Shown here piece after piece: positions 43,199 to 50,769 of a stretch of DNA of 64,000 nt. Under the pieces are notes generated by a model. It was not told the origin of the DNA, searched no databases, and saw nothing but the letters and a program-made list of their open reading frames with translations. Position 1 is the first letter of the stretch; the number at the start of each line of letters is the position of its first letter. This DNA is from Dongia rigui. GTDB lineage: Bacteria; Pseudomonadota; Alphaproteobacteria; Dongiales; Dongiaceae. The stretch covers positions 62,001-126,000 of the forward strand of contig NZ_JAXCLX010000002.1 in assembly GCF_034044635.1 (NCBI RefSeq), given 5' to 3'. The position numbers and the translations under genes were made by a program.

Positions 43199-43534
43199 TC
43201 AATCATCGGATGCAGCAGGCGGGCCGTCACGGTCATTCCCGGAACGCCGACGCCAAGACGGCCTGACATAGCCTTCGTAGCCCAACAGTTGGAAAGCTGT
43301 GTCCGCGACATCGTGCAGCGACTGCCGAATGCTATTAGCCTCCAAGAGGGAGAAGTGCTCCGCGCCCCTCTGAAAGACGACGTAGGCGGCAGCCAGAGAG
43401 AACATCACTGCGTGCCATTCCCGGTCGAATTTAGGGCCGGCAAGCGCCTCCCTGGCTCGGAATACGGCAGAGAGGTCGTCGTAGTAGGCTGCGAACGCGG
43501 CCGCTTGCTCTTTCAGTAGATCAATTTGGCTCAT
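43199..43534 (-). CDS. Hypothetical protein, 111 aa
   Basis: A helical protein starting MSQIDLLKEQAAAFAAYYDD, with a hydrophobic central segment (WHAVMFSLAAAYVVFQ) that looks amphipathic rather than membrane-spanning. GAGG lies 5 nt before this ATG; two earlier in-frame ATGs lack spacing to it. The function is unknown. Same strand as the replication genes. Confidence 0.55.
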   Translation of the reverse strand: MSQIDLLKEQAAAFAAYYDDLSAVFRAREALAGPKFDREWHAVMFSLAAAYVVFQRGAEHFSLLEANSIRQSLHDVADTAFQLLGYEGYVRPSWRRRSGNDRDGPPAASDD

Positions 43535-43681
43535 CATATCCTCACACATGCAGAACCATGCCCTAACGGCACATCTTCCAATGGTGGGATAACGGGATGC
43601 GCCTATGTAGAGGCGCTTGGCTCATATGCTACGCGGAGGAAATACAGGTCGCTAAGACATCGCTAATCTGACTCCGCAGCG

Positions 43682-44407
43682 TCAAGCTTTGTCGGTGTCA
43701 CCAGAAGCGTCGGTTCCAGCGCGATTGCGCCATTCCTGCAAGGACGTAACCGAACCTTTAGTCTCATCGGGCCCCTCTGAAGCGGGTGGGCGCGGAAACG
43801 ACGCCCGGATGATCTTCCATGTGGTCAGGAAGGTCGCGTGCTCAGCAGCTACCGCACTCATTGCTGCTTCCAATGTGTCGGTCTTAGGCCAGCTGATACT
43901 CCGCTCCGTGGGAAGAGCGTGTTTGATGAAGCCGGACCAGGGAACGTCGGTTGCATAAAACTGACCAAGGAGATACCTAGCCGCGTCGTAAATCGAATCA
44001 TAACAGTCCTCAGGCGGCAATCCCTTCGTCGCCCGGCGAGCGCGCGCCGGCTCGTACAATGACGCAGCAGTCAACACAGCGGCGATTGCGACCGGTGACC
44101 CATCGGCGGACGCGAGAAGCTGTAGAGTCATAAGGCGACCTTTACCACCTGACACTCGGTCCTGGATGATACGACCCGGCGTGCCTGGTGCCTTGGCCCA
44201 GAATGCCCGATTGCGCTCTAGCTCGGCCGCGATTTCGTCGGTCTTCCAGAAAACGAATTCGTCGGCCCGCACATAGTCCCTGGTTGCATTGCCGCCGTCG
44301 TCCAGCTCGATATGCGTAACTAGCTGGTTTAGGTCGATCCCGGCCTGGTCGAGCGTGCGACGCCAAATCTGGAAGTACTGATGCCAAACGGCCTCTAGGG
44401 TGCTCAT
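43682..44407 (-). CDS. Hypothetical protein, 241 aa
   Basis: Starts MSTLEAVWHQYFQIWRRTL at 44407 behind AGGAGAGG. Mostly alpha-helical, with no catalytic motif I can recognise; the C-terminal 40 residues are polar and probably disordered. It is divergent from the XRE regulator gene, with an inverted repeat between them, so it may be under that regulator's control. Confidence 0.6.
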   Translation of the reverse strand: MSTLEAVWHQYFQIWRRTLDQAGIDLNQLVTHIELDDGGNATRDYVRADEFVFWKTDEIAAELERNRAFWAKAPGTPGRIIQDRVSGGKGRLMTLQLLASADGSPVAIAAVLTAASLYEPARARRATKGLPPEDCYDSIYDAARYLLGQFYATDVPWSGFIKHALPTERSISWPKTDTLEAAMSAVAAEHATFLTTWKIIRASFPRPPASEGPDETKGSVTSLQEWRNRAGTDASGDTDKA

Positions 44408-44512
44408 TAGCCTCTCCTGGTCAATCGAGCGCATATGGCGCGGTTCGGTTGGCTGCATAGTGGGATGGCCATGCCTGCGCGCGGACGCTAGCTGAACCTA
44501 ACGCAACCGAAG

Positions 44513-44529
44513 TGGGTCATAAAGACCCA
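44513..44529. promoter_or_regulatory. Inverted repeat, candidate XRE operator
   Basis: TGGGTC-ATAAA-GACCCA, perfect 6-bp arms, in the divergent region 41 bp before the XRE start codon. Its assignment to that regulator is inferred from position. Confidence 0.45.
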
Positions 44530-44569
44530 ATCGGTGGAATCGACATGTTAACCCGGCTTTTCTCTCGCC

Positions 44570-44821
44570 ATGATCACCTCTGGCGAAATCCGGGCAGCAA
44601 GAGCCTATATGGGTTGGACTCGGCAGCAATTGGCTGATCGGGCTAAGGTGGCGCTTAACTCCGTTACCCGTATGGAGATGGAGCAGGTTGATCCCCGTTT
44701 GGATACGCTCATGGCAGTTCGGCGCACCTTCGAGAAGCATGGTATCGAATTTCTGTCGGTGGTCGAAAGCCGGGAAGGTATACGAATTCGGCAGAAATCG
44801 GACCGAGCCACGAAACGCTGA
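44570..44821 (+). CDS. XRE-family helix-turn-helix regulator
   Basis: An 83-aa single-domain Cro/C1-type protein. The HTH is GEIRAARAYMGWTRQQLADRAKVALNSVTRME across residues 5-36, and no effector domain follows. Small XRE proteins of this kind control island genes or act as antitoxins. The adjacent plus-strand gene is a secreted protein, not an obvious toxin. Confidence 0.85.
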   Translation: MITSGEIRAARAYMGWTRQQLADRAKVALNSVTRMEMEQVDPRLDTLMAVRRTFEKHGIEFLSVVESREGIRIRQKSDRATKR

Positions 44822-44898
44822 CGGCATCGCAGTTTAGCCACAATCCTGTGTCAGCTTCTCATTTCAGTGCAGTGTATTCGCGCGCGGGTAGGGGATCC

Positions 44899-45531
44899 AT
44901 GGAACACGGCCGAATCAGACTTCTTCTTCGCTGCGAATTTATTGGCGCGGTCGCTCTAGCTTCGCTGCTGGCGACCACGCTATCGCCGAAATCAAGCCGC
45001 GCAGACGAATACTATAATTTTTACTCAATCCGGTGCTTCGAAGAGCTTGGGGCAGCTCGAATTGAACGGGTCGGCCTATGGAACGTTCGAAGTGTGGTGT
45101 GGCCAATCGGTGGCATTGACGAGGTAAATCGGACGATGGAAATGCCTAGGGCGCAGCGAATGCAACACCGATGGGATTCGCATAGTCAAAGTTTGAAGCG
45201 GCTTGAGGAAGAGCAGAGCCTTTACGTCTTTGGTGAGGGGTACGGGCGCTACGAAGAGCCACCGATACGCTGCCAGTTTCCGAACGGCTTTCTCGAAATT
45301 ACGTACGAAAAGCTAGACCGCGATTACGTCACGTCGGGCGACCCAAGAGTTTACTATCGAGGGCCGATGAGTCTCAAAGTTCAGCGGAGCGATGGGAAAG
45401 TTATATTTGAGAACAAGACGTTCATACCTGAGAGCTTCCAGGTTCAGGACACCGACGGCCATTTTGTCTATTCGGTCTGCGGGCAGACTGGTCCGTGCGT
45501 CGAAAAAACCGTTTTGCTCAACGATCAATAA
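44899..45531 (+). CDS. Hypothetical exported protein, 210 aa
   Basis: Starts at 44899 with a basic N-terminus and a hydrophobic stretch FIGAVALASLLATTL, then SSRADEYY, consistent with Sec export. The mature part is polar with about four cysteines (RCFEE, IRCQF, SVCGQTGPC). Unknown family. It follows the XRE gene by 77 bp and ends 5 bp from the stop of the convergent recombinase gene. Confidence 0.6.
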   Translation: MEHGRIRLLLRCEFIGAVALASLLATTLSPKSSRADEYYNFYSIRCFEELGAARIERVGLWNVRSVVWPIGGIDEVNRTMEMPRAQRMQHRWDSHSQSLKRLEEEQSLYVFGEGYGRYEEPPIRCQFPNGFLEITYEKLDRDYVTSGDPRVYYRGPMSLKVQRSDGKVIFENKTFIPESFQVQDTDGHFVYSVCGQTGPCVEKTVLLNDQ

Positions 45532-45536
45532 GGAAC

Positions 45537-46091
45537 TTAAGGGCTGCCGAGCAGCCGATAGATCGACGCTTTTGAGAGGCCAAAAGAGGTCATTAAGTCG
45601 CGAATTAACTCTCCCTTTTGTCGCCGCGCCTTTAACTGTGCAATCTGGTCGTCAGTCAGGACTCGCTGCCTTCCGAAGGCAACGCCACGTTCCTTTGCCT
45701 TTGCGATGCCCTCCAACTGGCGCTCCTTGCGGATATCTGCCTCAAACTCGGCAATTAGAGCCAAGAGGCCTACCATCAGCTTGCCGTGCTTGGTGGTTGT
45801 ATCCAGCCCGCTCTGGTCCAGGCAACGGAAGCCCACGCCCTTGTCCTTTAGACGGGCCAGGATGGCGTAGAAGTCGGTTGTGGAGCGGGCTAGGCGGTCA
45901 AGCTTGGTAACTAGCAGCACGTCGCCTTCTCGGACGTAGTCGAGGCACTTGGCGAGTTCGACGCGCTTGCCATCGAGTCCAGATTTCTTTTCGGCATAGA
46001 TCTTTTCGCAGCCGGCGTTCTTCAACATATCGTGCTGCACTGCGAGCGTTTGGCCGGTGGTCGAGACGCGGGCATATCCAACTATTGCCAT
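45537..46091 (-). CDS. Serine recombinase (resolvase/invertase family)
   Basis: A 184-aa resolvase. The catalytic serine lies in GYARVSTTGQTL near residue 10. Conserved arginines and the KLDRLARS block (near residue 65) follow, along with the AEFEADIRKERQLEGIAKAK linker helix in spaced form and a C-terminal HTH (KGELIRDLMTSFGLSKASIYRLL). It could invert or resolve DNA within the island. No inverted-repeat pair bounding a switchable segment was found by eye. Confidence 0.9.
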   Translation of the reverse strand: MAIVGYARVSTTGQTLAVQHDMLKNAGCEKIYAEKKSGLDGKRVELAKCLDYVREGDVLLVTKLDRLARSTTDFYAILARLKDKGVGFRCLDQSGLDTTTKHGKLMVGLLALIAEFEADIRKERQLEGIAKAKERGVAFGRQRVLTDDQIAQLKARRQKGELIRDLMTSFGLSKASIYRLLGSP

Positions 46092-46280
46092 GACTCGAAT
46101 ATCCTAGACGTTGCGAGAAACTACTTATAAGACACCAATTTGGACACTGCAACCCTAGGTTCTCATCTAGTATAAAATTCGAGACTGTCAGGCGACGTGA
46201 ACGAGTCTGTCGATATCGAAGATGTTTCAGCCGACGGAATTGGTAGTTTGGCGGCGTCCTAGCCCGCTGAGAGCCAATCA

Positions 46281-46478
46281 ATGACAAACATCTTCTATGC
46301 CCTAATTTTCTTCTCGCCCTACGCGCTAGGCCCTTGGATCCTAGTCGAGGGCCTGGTTCGCTTGCTGGCAGGAAGGTGGATGGGGTTGGAATGGAGGCTT
46401 TGTGCTCTGGCTCTGAGCATCCTGGCCACGCCGTTCACAGCGATTGCATATCTGATAGCTATAGATGCCAAGTGGTAA
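46281..46478 (+). CDS. Small membrane protein, 65 aa
   Basis: Two hydrophobic helices (FYALIFFSPYALGPWILVEG and LCALALSILATPFTAIAYLI) joined by a basic loop. No family is recognised and the ribosome site is weak. It opens the run of very small plus-strand genes; a stem-loop repeat lies about 180 bp downstream. Confidence 0.5.
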   Translation: MTNIFYALIFFSPYALGPWILVEGLVRLLAGRWMGLEWRLCALALSILATPFTAIAYLIAIDAKW

Positions 46479-46655
46479 GTGCCAATGGCAATGGCCTGAG
46501 CCAAGTGAGTTCCCTTGTCGGAGCGCTAAGGCTTTCCTCAACCTTCTTCGGAGTCTCTACCTTCGATAGCGTTAGCGCGAAATGGAACGCCTGGTGGGTA
46601 CTATTGTGGGCGTCGATCAGCATTTACCGAGAGGGGCCAGGGGGTAAACGCGACT

Positions 46656-46694
46656 GCCAATAGATCTGCCCGTGCATACGATTTCGCGCGGGCA
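46656..46694 (+). repeat. 39-nt stem-loop repeat, copy 1
   Basis: Begins GCCAATAGATCTGCCCG. The stem is GCCCGTGC (46668-46675) with GCGCGGGC (46686-46693), eight pairs including one G-T. A T-rich tract (46701-46708) follows, so it may terminate transcription. The second copy, at 49067-49105, differs at four positions. The surrounding gap 46,479-46,838 (360 bp) holds no other feature I can support. Confidence 0.7.
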
Positions 46695-46838
46695 TCGAGA
46701 ATTTTTTGCAAAAAAATTGAACCGTATCCGTGAGCGGCGTTGAACTCCTCCCTTGGGCTGAGGCTTCTTTCAGGCTTTCCGGCAAGCAACCAAGGGCTGT
46801 AAGATGGGGCGGTAACAACCAAACAGGGAGAGTCGAAA

Positions 46839-46979
46839 ATGCCTGCACTTGGAGAACCGGACCCCGCCGCTATGCGCCAACAAATCCAGGATCACGAGAA
46901 CAGAATCAAAAAGCTTGAACGTGCCTTAGTAGATTTGGAAGGGCTGGTGGCGAGGTTGAAACGTGAGGTCAGGAAGTAA
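46839..46979 (+). CDS. Tiny coiled-coil protein, 46 aa
   Basis: The reading frame MPALGEPDPAAMRQQIQDHE continues into a heptad-patterned helix (IKKLERALVDLEGLVARLK). GGGAG lies 10 nt upstream. The helix could form a dimeric or trimeric coiled coil. Function unknown. It is followed 35 bp later by the next small gene. Confidence 0.55.
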   Translation: MPALGEPDPAAMRQQIQDHENRIKKLERALVDLEGLVARLKREVRK

Positions 46980-47014
46980 GCGACGGCACAGAAACTAGAC
47001 GGGAGGGATGCAGG

Positions 47015-47329
47015 GTGGCTATCAAAGCGATTTTCCAACCATCAGCAAGAGAACTGAAGTTGCTTGAAGACTTGGCCGCTGAAGTGAAGGCGATTGAGGA
47101 CGCACATTGGGAAGGGTACCGGAACCACCTGAAGACCGAGCAAGGCATGAACGATGAACAGGCTGATGCACATATAGCCAGTCTGAAGAGCTCACAGTCC
47201 AGGAGAAGGGCACTCAAAAGGACAGCTAAGAAGGTCGTCAAGAAACCCACCGCAAATAAGGCAGTCAAGCCCAAAGGCAAGCTACCCAGCAAACCAAAGA
47301 AGCCGAAGAAACCGAGTAGGCCGAAGTGA
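47015..47329 (+). CDS. Small lysine-rich protein, 104 aa
   Basis: Begins with GTG at 47015 behind GGGAGG. The N-terminal half is a charged helix (LKLLEDLAAEVKAIEDAHW). The last about 40 residues are a Lys/Pro/Arg-rich tail (PKKPKKPSRPK), which could bind nucleic acid. Unknown family. It is 13 bp before the zinc-ribbon gene. Confidence 0.6.
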   Translation: MAIKAIFQPSARELKLLEDLAAEVKAIEDAHWEGYRNHLKTEQGMNDEQADAHIASLKSSQSRRRALKRTAKKVVKKPTANKAVKPKGKLPSKPKKPKKPSRPK

Positions 47330-47342
47330 AGGGGTAGAGGTC

Positions 47343-47585
47343 ATGGCATCAAGAGTTAGATACCCGCTCCAATGTAAATGCGGGCACACTGGCGAACTGG
47401 TGATGAAGGAGAATGACACTCCCTATTCAGCATCTTGGGAAGAATACTCGACAACTGGCTTCGATAGTGCCGGCTATCAAGTCCAAGGCAGGACAGCGGG
47501 TTTTCAAGAAGTGTTCAAGGAAATGACGGTCAAGTGTCCACAGTGCGGGAGTCAGTTATCGGAAGCGAATGTTGTGGAGAAGTAA
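47343..47585 (+). CDS. Small zinc-ribbon protein, 80 aa
   Basis: An N-terminal CKCGHTGEL pair and a C-terminal VKCPQCGSQL pair form a CxC...CxxC zinc-ribbon pattern around a variable middle. Zinc binding is likely; the biological role is unknown. The gene sits in the tightly packed small-gene cluster and is followed 10 bp later by the Rap1a-like gene. Confidence 0.7.
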   Translation: MASRVRYPLQCKCGHTGELVMKENDTPYSASWEEYSTTGFDSAGYQVQGRTAGFQEVFKEMTVKCPQCGSQLSEANVVEK

Positions 47586-47595
47586 GGGGTAGGGA

Positions 47596-47967
47596 ATGAA
47601 GTGGCTGGCTTTGATCGTGACAGGGCTTTTCATTTCCAGCACCGATCAAGCCCAACAGGTTCAAGAACTCCATTATAGCAATGGGATGCTGCTTTCTTAC
47701 ACGTGCAGCCAACCGGACAAACCGGGTGCCAGCATATCGGGGCAAAACCGCTGCATCATGCTCTTGGATGGGTTGATCGGTGGAATAGCCTATCGAGCAA
47801 ACAAAGAAGGCACTTGTCTGTTCAACATCGATGCGTTGCCGGAAATGGAGAAGGTCAGGAAGCAGGTTGTCGCATGGTTTGAGTTGAACAAGACGATTGA
47901 TGATCTAAACCGGTCAGATGCTTCCATTGTCGAAGAAGTGTTGATGAAGGTCTATCCGTGTAAGTGA
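47596..47967 (+). CDS. Rap1a/Tai-like exported protein
   Basis: A 123-aa protein with a signal peptide (MKWLALIVTGLFISSTDQAQ). The domain has the spacing of Rap1a/Tai immunity proteins: LSYTC, CIMLLDGLIGGI, a middle cysteine in GTCLFN, and a final ALMKV-like VLMKVYPCK. In known cases such proteins neutralise type VI secretion peptidoglycan amidases in the periplasm. No amidase effector is seen in the cluster, so it may be an orphan immunity gene or serve another role. Confidence 0.55.
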   Translation: MKWLALIVTGLFISSTDQAQQVQELHYSNGMLLSYTCSQPDKPGASISGQNRCIMLLDGLIGGIAYRANKEGTCLFNIDALPEMEKVRKQVVAWFELNKTIDDLNRSDASIVEEVLMKVYPCK

Positions 47968-47990
47968 CAGAGTAGGGTCAGGGGGACAGG

Positions 47991-48341
47991 ATGAAGTGGG
48001 GATTGATTGCGTTGCTGCCTCTGATCTTGGCTGGCATGATGTTATTGCCTTGCGGGATGGCCAGTGCTGAGACGCTATTCGAATTGGTCGCTTCCAATCA
48101 GTACCAGTCATTGTGGTCCGGGTACGCGACGGTCGAGACGTGCACCAGTTCGAAGGAAAGCATCGAGTTGGGACCGTACCTTTTTGTCTGTGATCAATAT
48201 GAATACGCCTACCCCTACCACTACGGCGATACTATGCTTCTGGGCAAGCAGGTGGAGTTAAACGGGAACAAATTCTATATCTTTTATCTGTGCATGAAAG
48301 GTGAAGACGATTGCATTAAAGGATCGGTCTACAAAAGATAA
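47991..48341 (+). CDS. Small exported protein, 116 aa
   Basis: A signal peptide (ALLPLILAGMMLLPCGMASA, cleavage after ASA or possible lipidation at the Cys) precedes a short polar domain with three to four cysteines (TCTSS, FVCDQY, LCMKG, DDCIKG). Unknown family. It follows the Rap1a-like gene by 23 bp and shares its small-exported-protein character. Confidence 0.6.
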   Translation: MKWGLIALLPLILAGMMLLPCGMASAETLFELVASNQYQSLWSGYATVETCTSSKESIELGPYLFVCDQYEYAYPYHYGDTMLLGKQVELNGNKFYIFYLCMKGEDDCIKGSVYKR

Positions 48342-48346
48342 TTCGT

Positions 48347-48553
48347 CTAGCTCTTTTGGTGATCCAAAGCCAAGGCCAGTAAGTCCCAACCCAGTTGGTT
48401 ATCGTATATCTGTTTGCCGGCTTCTCGCAGCACGGATATCCGCCATTTTCTGAGCATGCTCTGGCACGACCTTTCCGTATAGAGAGCCGGAGGTATCTCA
48501 ATGTGAACAAGTCTCGCGTGATGCCAGGTGCATAGAAGCTGTAGATCATTCAT
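48347..48553 (-). CDS. Possible small gene on the opposite strand, 68 aa
   Basis: A frame starting MNDLQLLCTWHHARLVHIEI, with mixed hydrophobic and charged composition like a real protein, ending 5 bp from the convergent 116-aa gene. There is no ribosome site and no family match. It could be spurious. Confidence 0.2.
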   Translation of the reverse strand: MNDLQLLCTWHHARLVHIEIPPALYTERSCQSMLRKWRISVLREAGKQIYDNQLGWDLLALALDHQKS

Positions 48554-48593
48554 CGTGCTGCCCAGGAGCCCATTTGCTCTAAAGGAGCGCCAC

Positions 48594-48674
48594 ATGAAGA
48601 TCGTTCTATGGAGCGTAGGTATTGGCTGCGCGCTATTGTACTTGTGGCTCAGCAGAATTTCATTCGTGTTCTAA
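48594..48674 (+). CDS. 26-aa predicted membrane peptide
   Basis: MKIVLWSVGIGCALLYLWLS continues to a stop after six more residues. A good GGAG ribosome site lies 8 nt upstream (AAAGGAGCGCCAC). One hydrophobic helix fills almost the whole peptide. Such tiny proteins occur as toxins or membrane modulators, but there is no direct evidence here. Confidence 0.45.
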   Translation: MKIVLWSVGIGCALLYLWLSRISFVF

Positions 48675-48762
48675 CGCTCACAGCCACGTGAAAGCGCTGC
48701 TCGGTGGCTGCACATATCAGCGGTTTCGACAGCATGAGACATTTCTATGAGAGTGATGGCAG

Positions 48763-48957
48763 ATGACCGGGCTGGCGTTCGGCATAGCACTCTTCGCGCC
48801 AATGTTTGTGCTACTGGCCGCGACCAAGAACATTCAGTCAATGACCATCAGGCTCTTGGTGTCGCTGGGTGGCGGATTGGTGTTAGGCGCACTTGGGGTC
48901 GTCGCTTTATTGCTCTACGAGTTCCTTAGCTGCCCATTCATAATGGGGTGTCAGTAG
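48763..48957 (+). CDS. Small membrane protein, 64 aa
   Basis: Two hydrophobic helices (LAFGIALFAPMFVLLAAT and LLVSLGGGLVLGALGVVALLLY) with a short polar turn. No family is recognised. It is not obviously homologous to the 65-aa gene at 46281, yet both are followed by the same stem-loop repeat. Confidence 0.5.
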   Translation: MTGLAFGIALFAPMFVLLAATKNIQSMTIRLLVSLGGGLVLGALGVVALLLYEFLSCPFIMGCQ

Positions 48958-49066
48958 GCGCAGGGTGAGGTTCGCAGTTGGGTCCGATATTTGGGCGAAA
49001 CAGTGGCCGATTCCCTAGGATCGTCCAGGTGCGGCGCAATGGGGGGGGGACCCCCTAAGCACCATC

Positions 49067-49105
49067 GCCAATAGATCAGCCCGTACATACGATTCCGCAC
49101 GGGCA
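49067..49105 (+). repeat. 39-nt stem-loop repeat, copy 2
   Basis: Begins GCCAATAGATCAGCCCG. The stem is GCCCGTAC with GCACGGGC, with one A-C mismatch. 35 of 39 bases match copy 1 at 46656. A short T run follows at 49116-49121. Confidence 0.7.
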
Positions 49106-49761
49106 GCTACATTCCATTTTTGCATGTGTCTTCTGAGGTCACCCCCTGAGTCTTCAAGGCCCGCGACGAAGTAAGCGACCCGGTCGACCGCCAGTTGATG
49201 AATTTCTATCGGTCAGGACTTCGTATAAACCGGCATTATTTCGTCGTCGTGAGTTCTCTGCATTGCTACCGAGCAAAATGTTTTAGACACTCATTCTGAT
49301 CCAAAGATGTCGAGATGAGACACGCTACAGGCTTTGGCACTAACCTGCTCTGCGATAGCCGGCTTTCTTTGTGAGAAAAATCCCGGGCTCGCAGAATTCG
49401 TGGCGCAGCATACAGTGATCGCTCACGGCGGCTGATCTTCGCAAGCCCGATCATGAGGGCGGTATATAGGGGTCGATCAGTGGACATTTTGTAGACTAGT
49501 AGACCAGTCAGATTTCGCTCAATCGAGAAATTGCGTTTCCCCAACGTCGCATCCTCCCGTGGTGTCAGTTGGGCATAGCTTCGTTCCCAATGGACTAATA
49601 CGGATGAATGGATGATTCCGATCCGCGCGTGCTTCGAACGCCGGTCGACTTGGAAAGTCTGCTTGCTGCTAAGCGTCACCGGGCAATCAGCGTCGTGTCA
49701 CATCTCCATGACCTCCCCGCCGTTTATAACTATTAAAGTACCGGTGTGTCCATAATACAAC

Positions 49762-49789
49762 TTGAGGTTACATCCGTTCTTGCTACAAT
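49762..49789 (+). promoter_or_regulatory. Promoter of the Tat-signal protein gene
   Basis: TTGAGG (49762-49767) and TACAAT (49784-49789) with 16-bp spacing. The expected start is near 49796, about 30 nt before the ATG at 49826. Confidence 0.5.
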
Positions 49790-49825
49790 TACAAAGGAAC
49801 TTGCGCAAGGGGCACCTTGTCGAAC

Positions 49826-50695
49826 ATGGCTGGCAATTCGAATTTGCAACGCTGGAGTCTTTCCCGACGGTCCTTCGGACTGAGCGTCTCTGTTGGGATG
49901 GCGTTATCGTGGCGGCAGGCCCTCGCTCAGGATCAGACATTGGAGTTCAACGCAACACCGGACGAAACGCCTACGACTTCGGAAGGCACGCAGGGCACTT
50001 CGCACTACAAAGACTCCAATGACGAGTCTTCTAGTGAAGGCGGAGAAAGCGATTCCGCAAACCGTGGCGACCCATCGCAGGGTTTACACTATCGCGAGCG
50101 TGTCGATTTCTTTGACGACCGAATAACAATGGAATCTCTGGGGCAAACGTCGACGACGCAAGGTGGTCAACGAGGCACTCGATCAGACAACGTAACAAGC
50201 GCGAGAGATGCAGCCCTTATAGGCTTGGTTCTTGCCAAAATGGCTGTTGATATACGATCTGGCCAGTTGGGGAATCTAGCGAGTGATCTCTACCTAGGCC
50301 AGAATGCATTCACATACGGTAATCTTTCTCAGGCGGCGCTAGTCAAGCAAACTGACGAAGCGTTGGCGGACCTTGCATCAAATCTGCTAGTTGACGGCAC
50401 ATTATTTCTCGCATCCGACATGTTAATCGGTGCGGCAGCCGGCGGCGTTACTATTGCAAGCGCCGCTGTTGCCTTGGGAATCTCCCCTGCCATTCTCGGT
50501 GCTGCAGGGGCGGCCGCACTGATTTATTCCAGCATTCTTATCGGTAACGCGGCTCAGCCCCTAAAAAATGAGATCAAACAAGGAATCAAAGGTGATTTGC
50601 AGAAGCTGCGTCAGAAAACTACGAAAGATGGCAGCATTCGTCCTGATATTGGATTCAACCGCCCTGGCGGCACTCGCGCAACTAAGCATCTTTGA
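49826..50695 (+). CDS. Hypothetical Tat-exported protein, 289 aa
   Basis: The N-terminus has a twin-arginine motif SRRSFGL followed by a hydrophobic stretch and an AxA-like site before QDQTLEF. A low-complexity Ser/Glu/Asp/Thr-rich segment (about residues 35-85) follows, then a helical and glycine/alanine-rich hydrophobic region (about 185-245) that could insert in a membrane. The tail is basic. A TTG at 49817, closer to an AAGGGG site, is an alternative start. No family is recognised. The 523-aa unknown gene follows after 74 bp. Confidence 0.6.
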   Translation: MAGNSNLQRWSLSRRSFGLSVSVGMALSWRQALAQDQTLEFNATPDETPTTSEGTQGTSHYKDSNDESSSEGGESDSANRGDPSQGLHYRERVDFFDDRITMESLGQTSTTQGGQRGTRSDNVTSARDAALIGLVLAKMAVDIRSGQLGNLASDLYLGQNAFTYGNLSQAALVKQTDEALADLASNLLVDGTLFLASDMLIGAAAGGVTIASAAVALGISPAILGAAGAAALIYSSILIGNAAQPLKNEIKQGIKGDLQKLRQKTTKDGSIRPDIGFNRPGGTRATKHL

Positions 50696-50769
50696 TGGCA
50701 TTCCAACGACCTGGGAAAATGAGCTTTTGAAGTGATGGCAACTGCTTCTACCTTTTGGACGGGGAGAAC

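Larger units (their letters stand above)
48958..49825. other. 868-bp gap: poly-G tract, stem-loop copy and weak ORF only
   Basis: It contains nine G followed by A and five C (49041-49055), the second 39-nt stem-loop and, at the right end, the promoter of the Tat-signal gene. A 137-aa minus-strand frame (49266-49679) has no family match or ribosome site. I do not call it a gene. Confidence 0.5.

Noticed and set aside
49266-49679. 137-aa minus-strand frame
   Set aside because: No ribosome site, no domain, and composition rich in Arg/Ser typical of a chance frame; left as part of the described gap.
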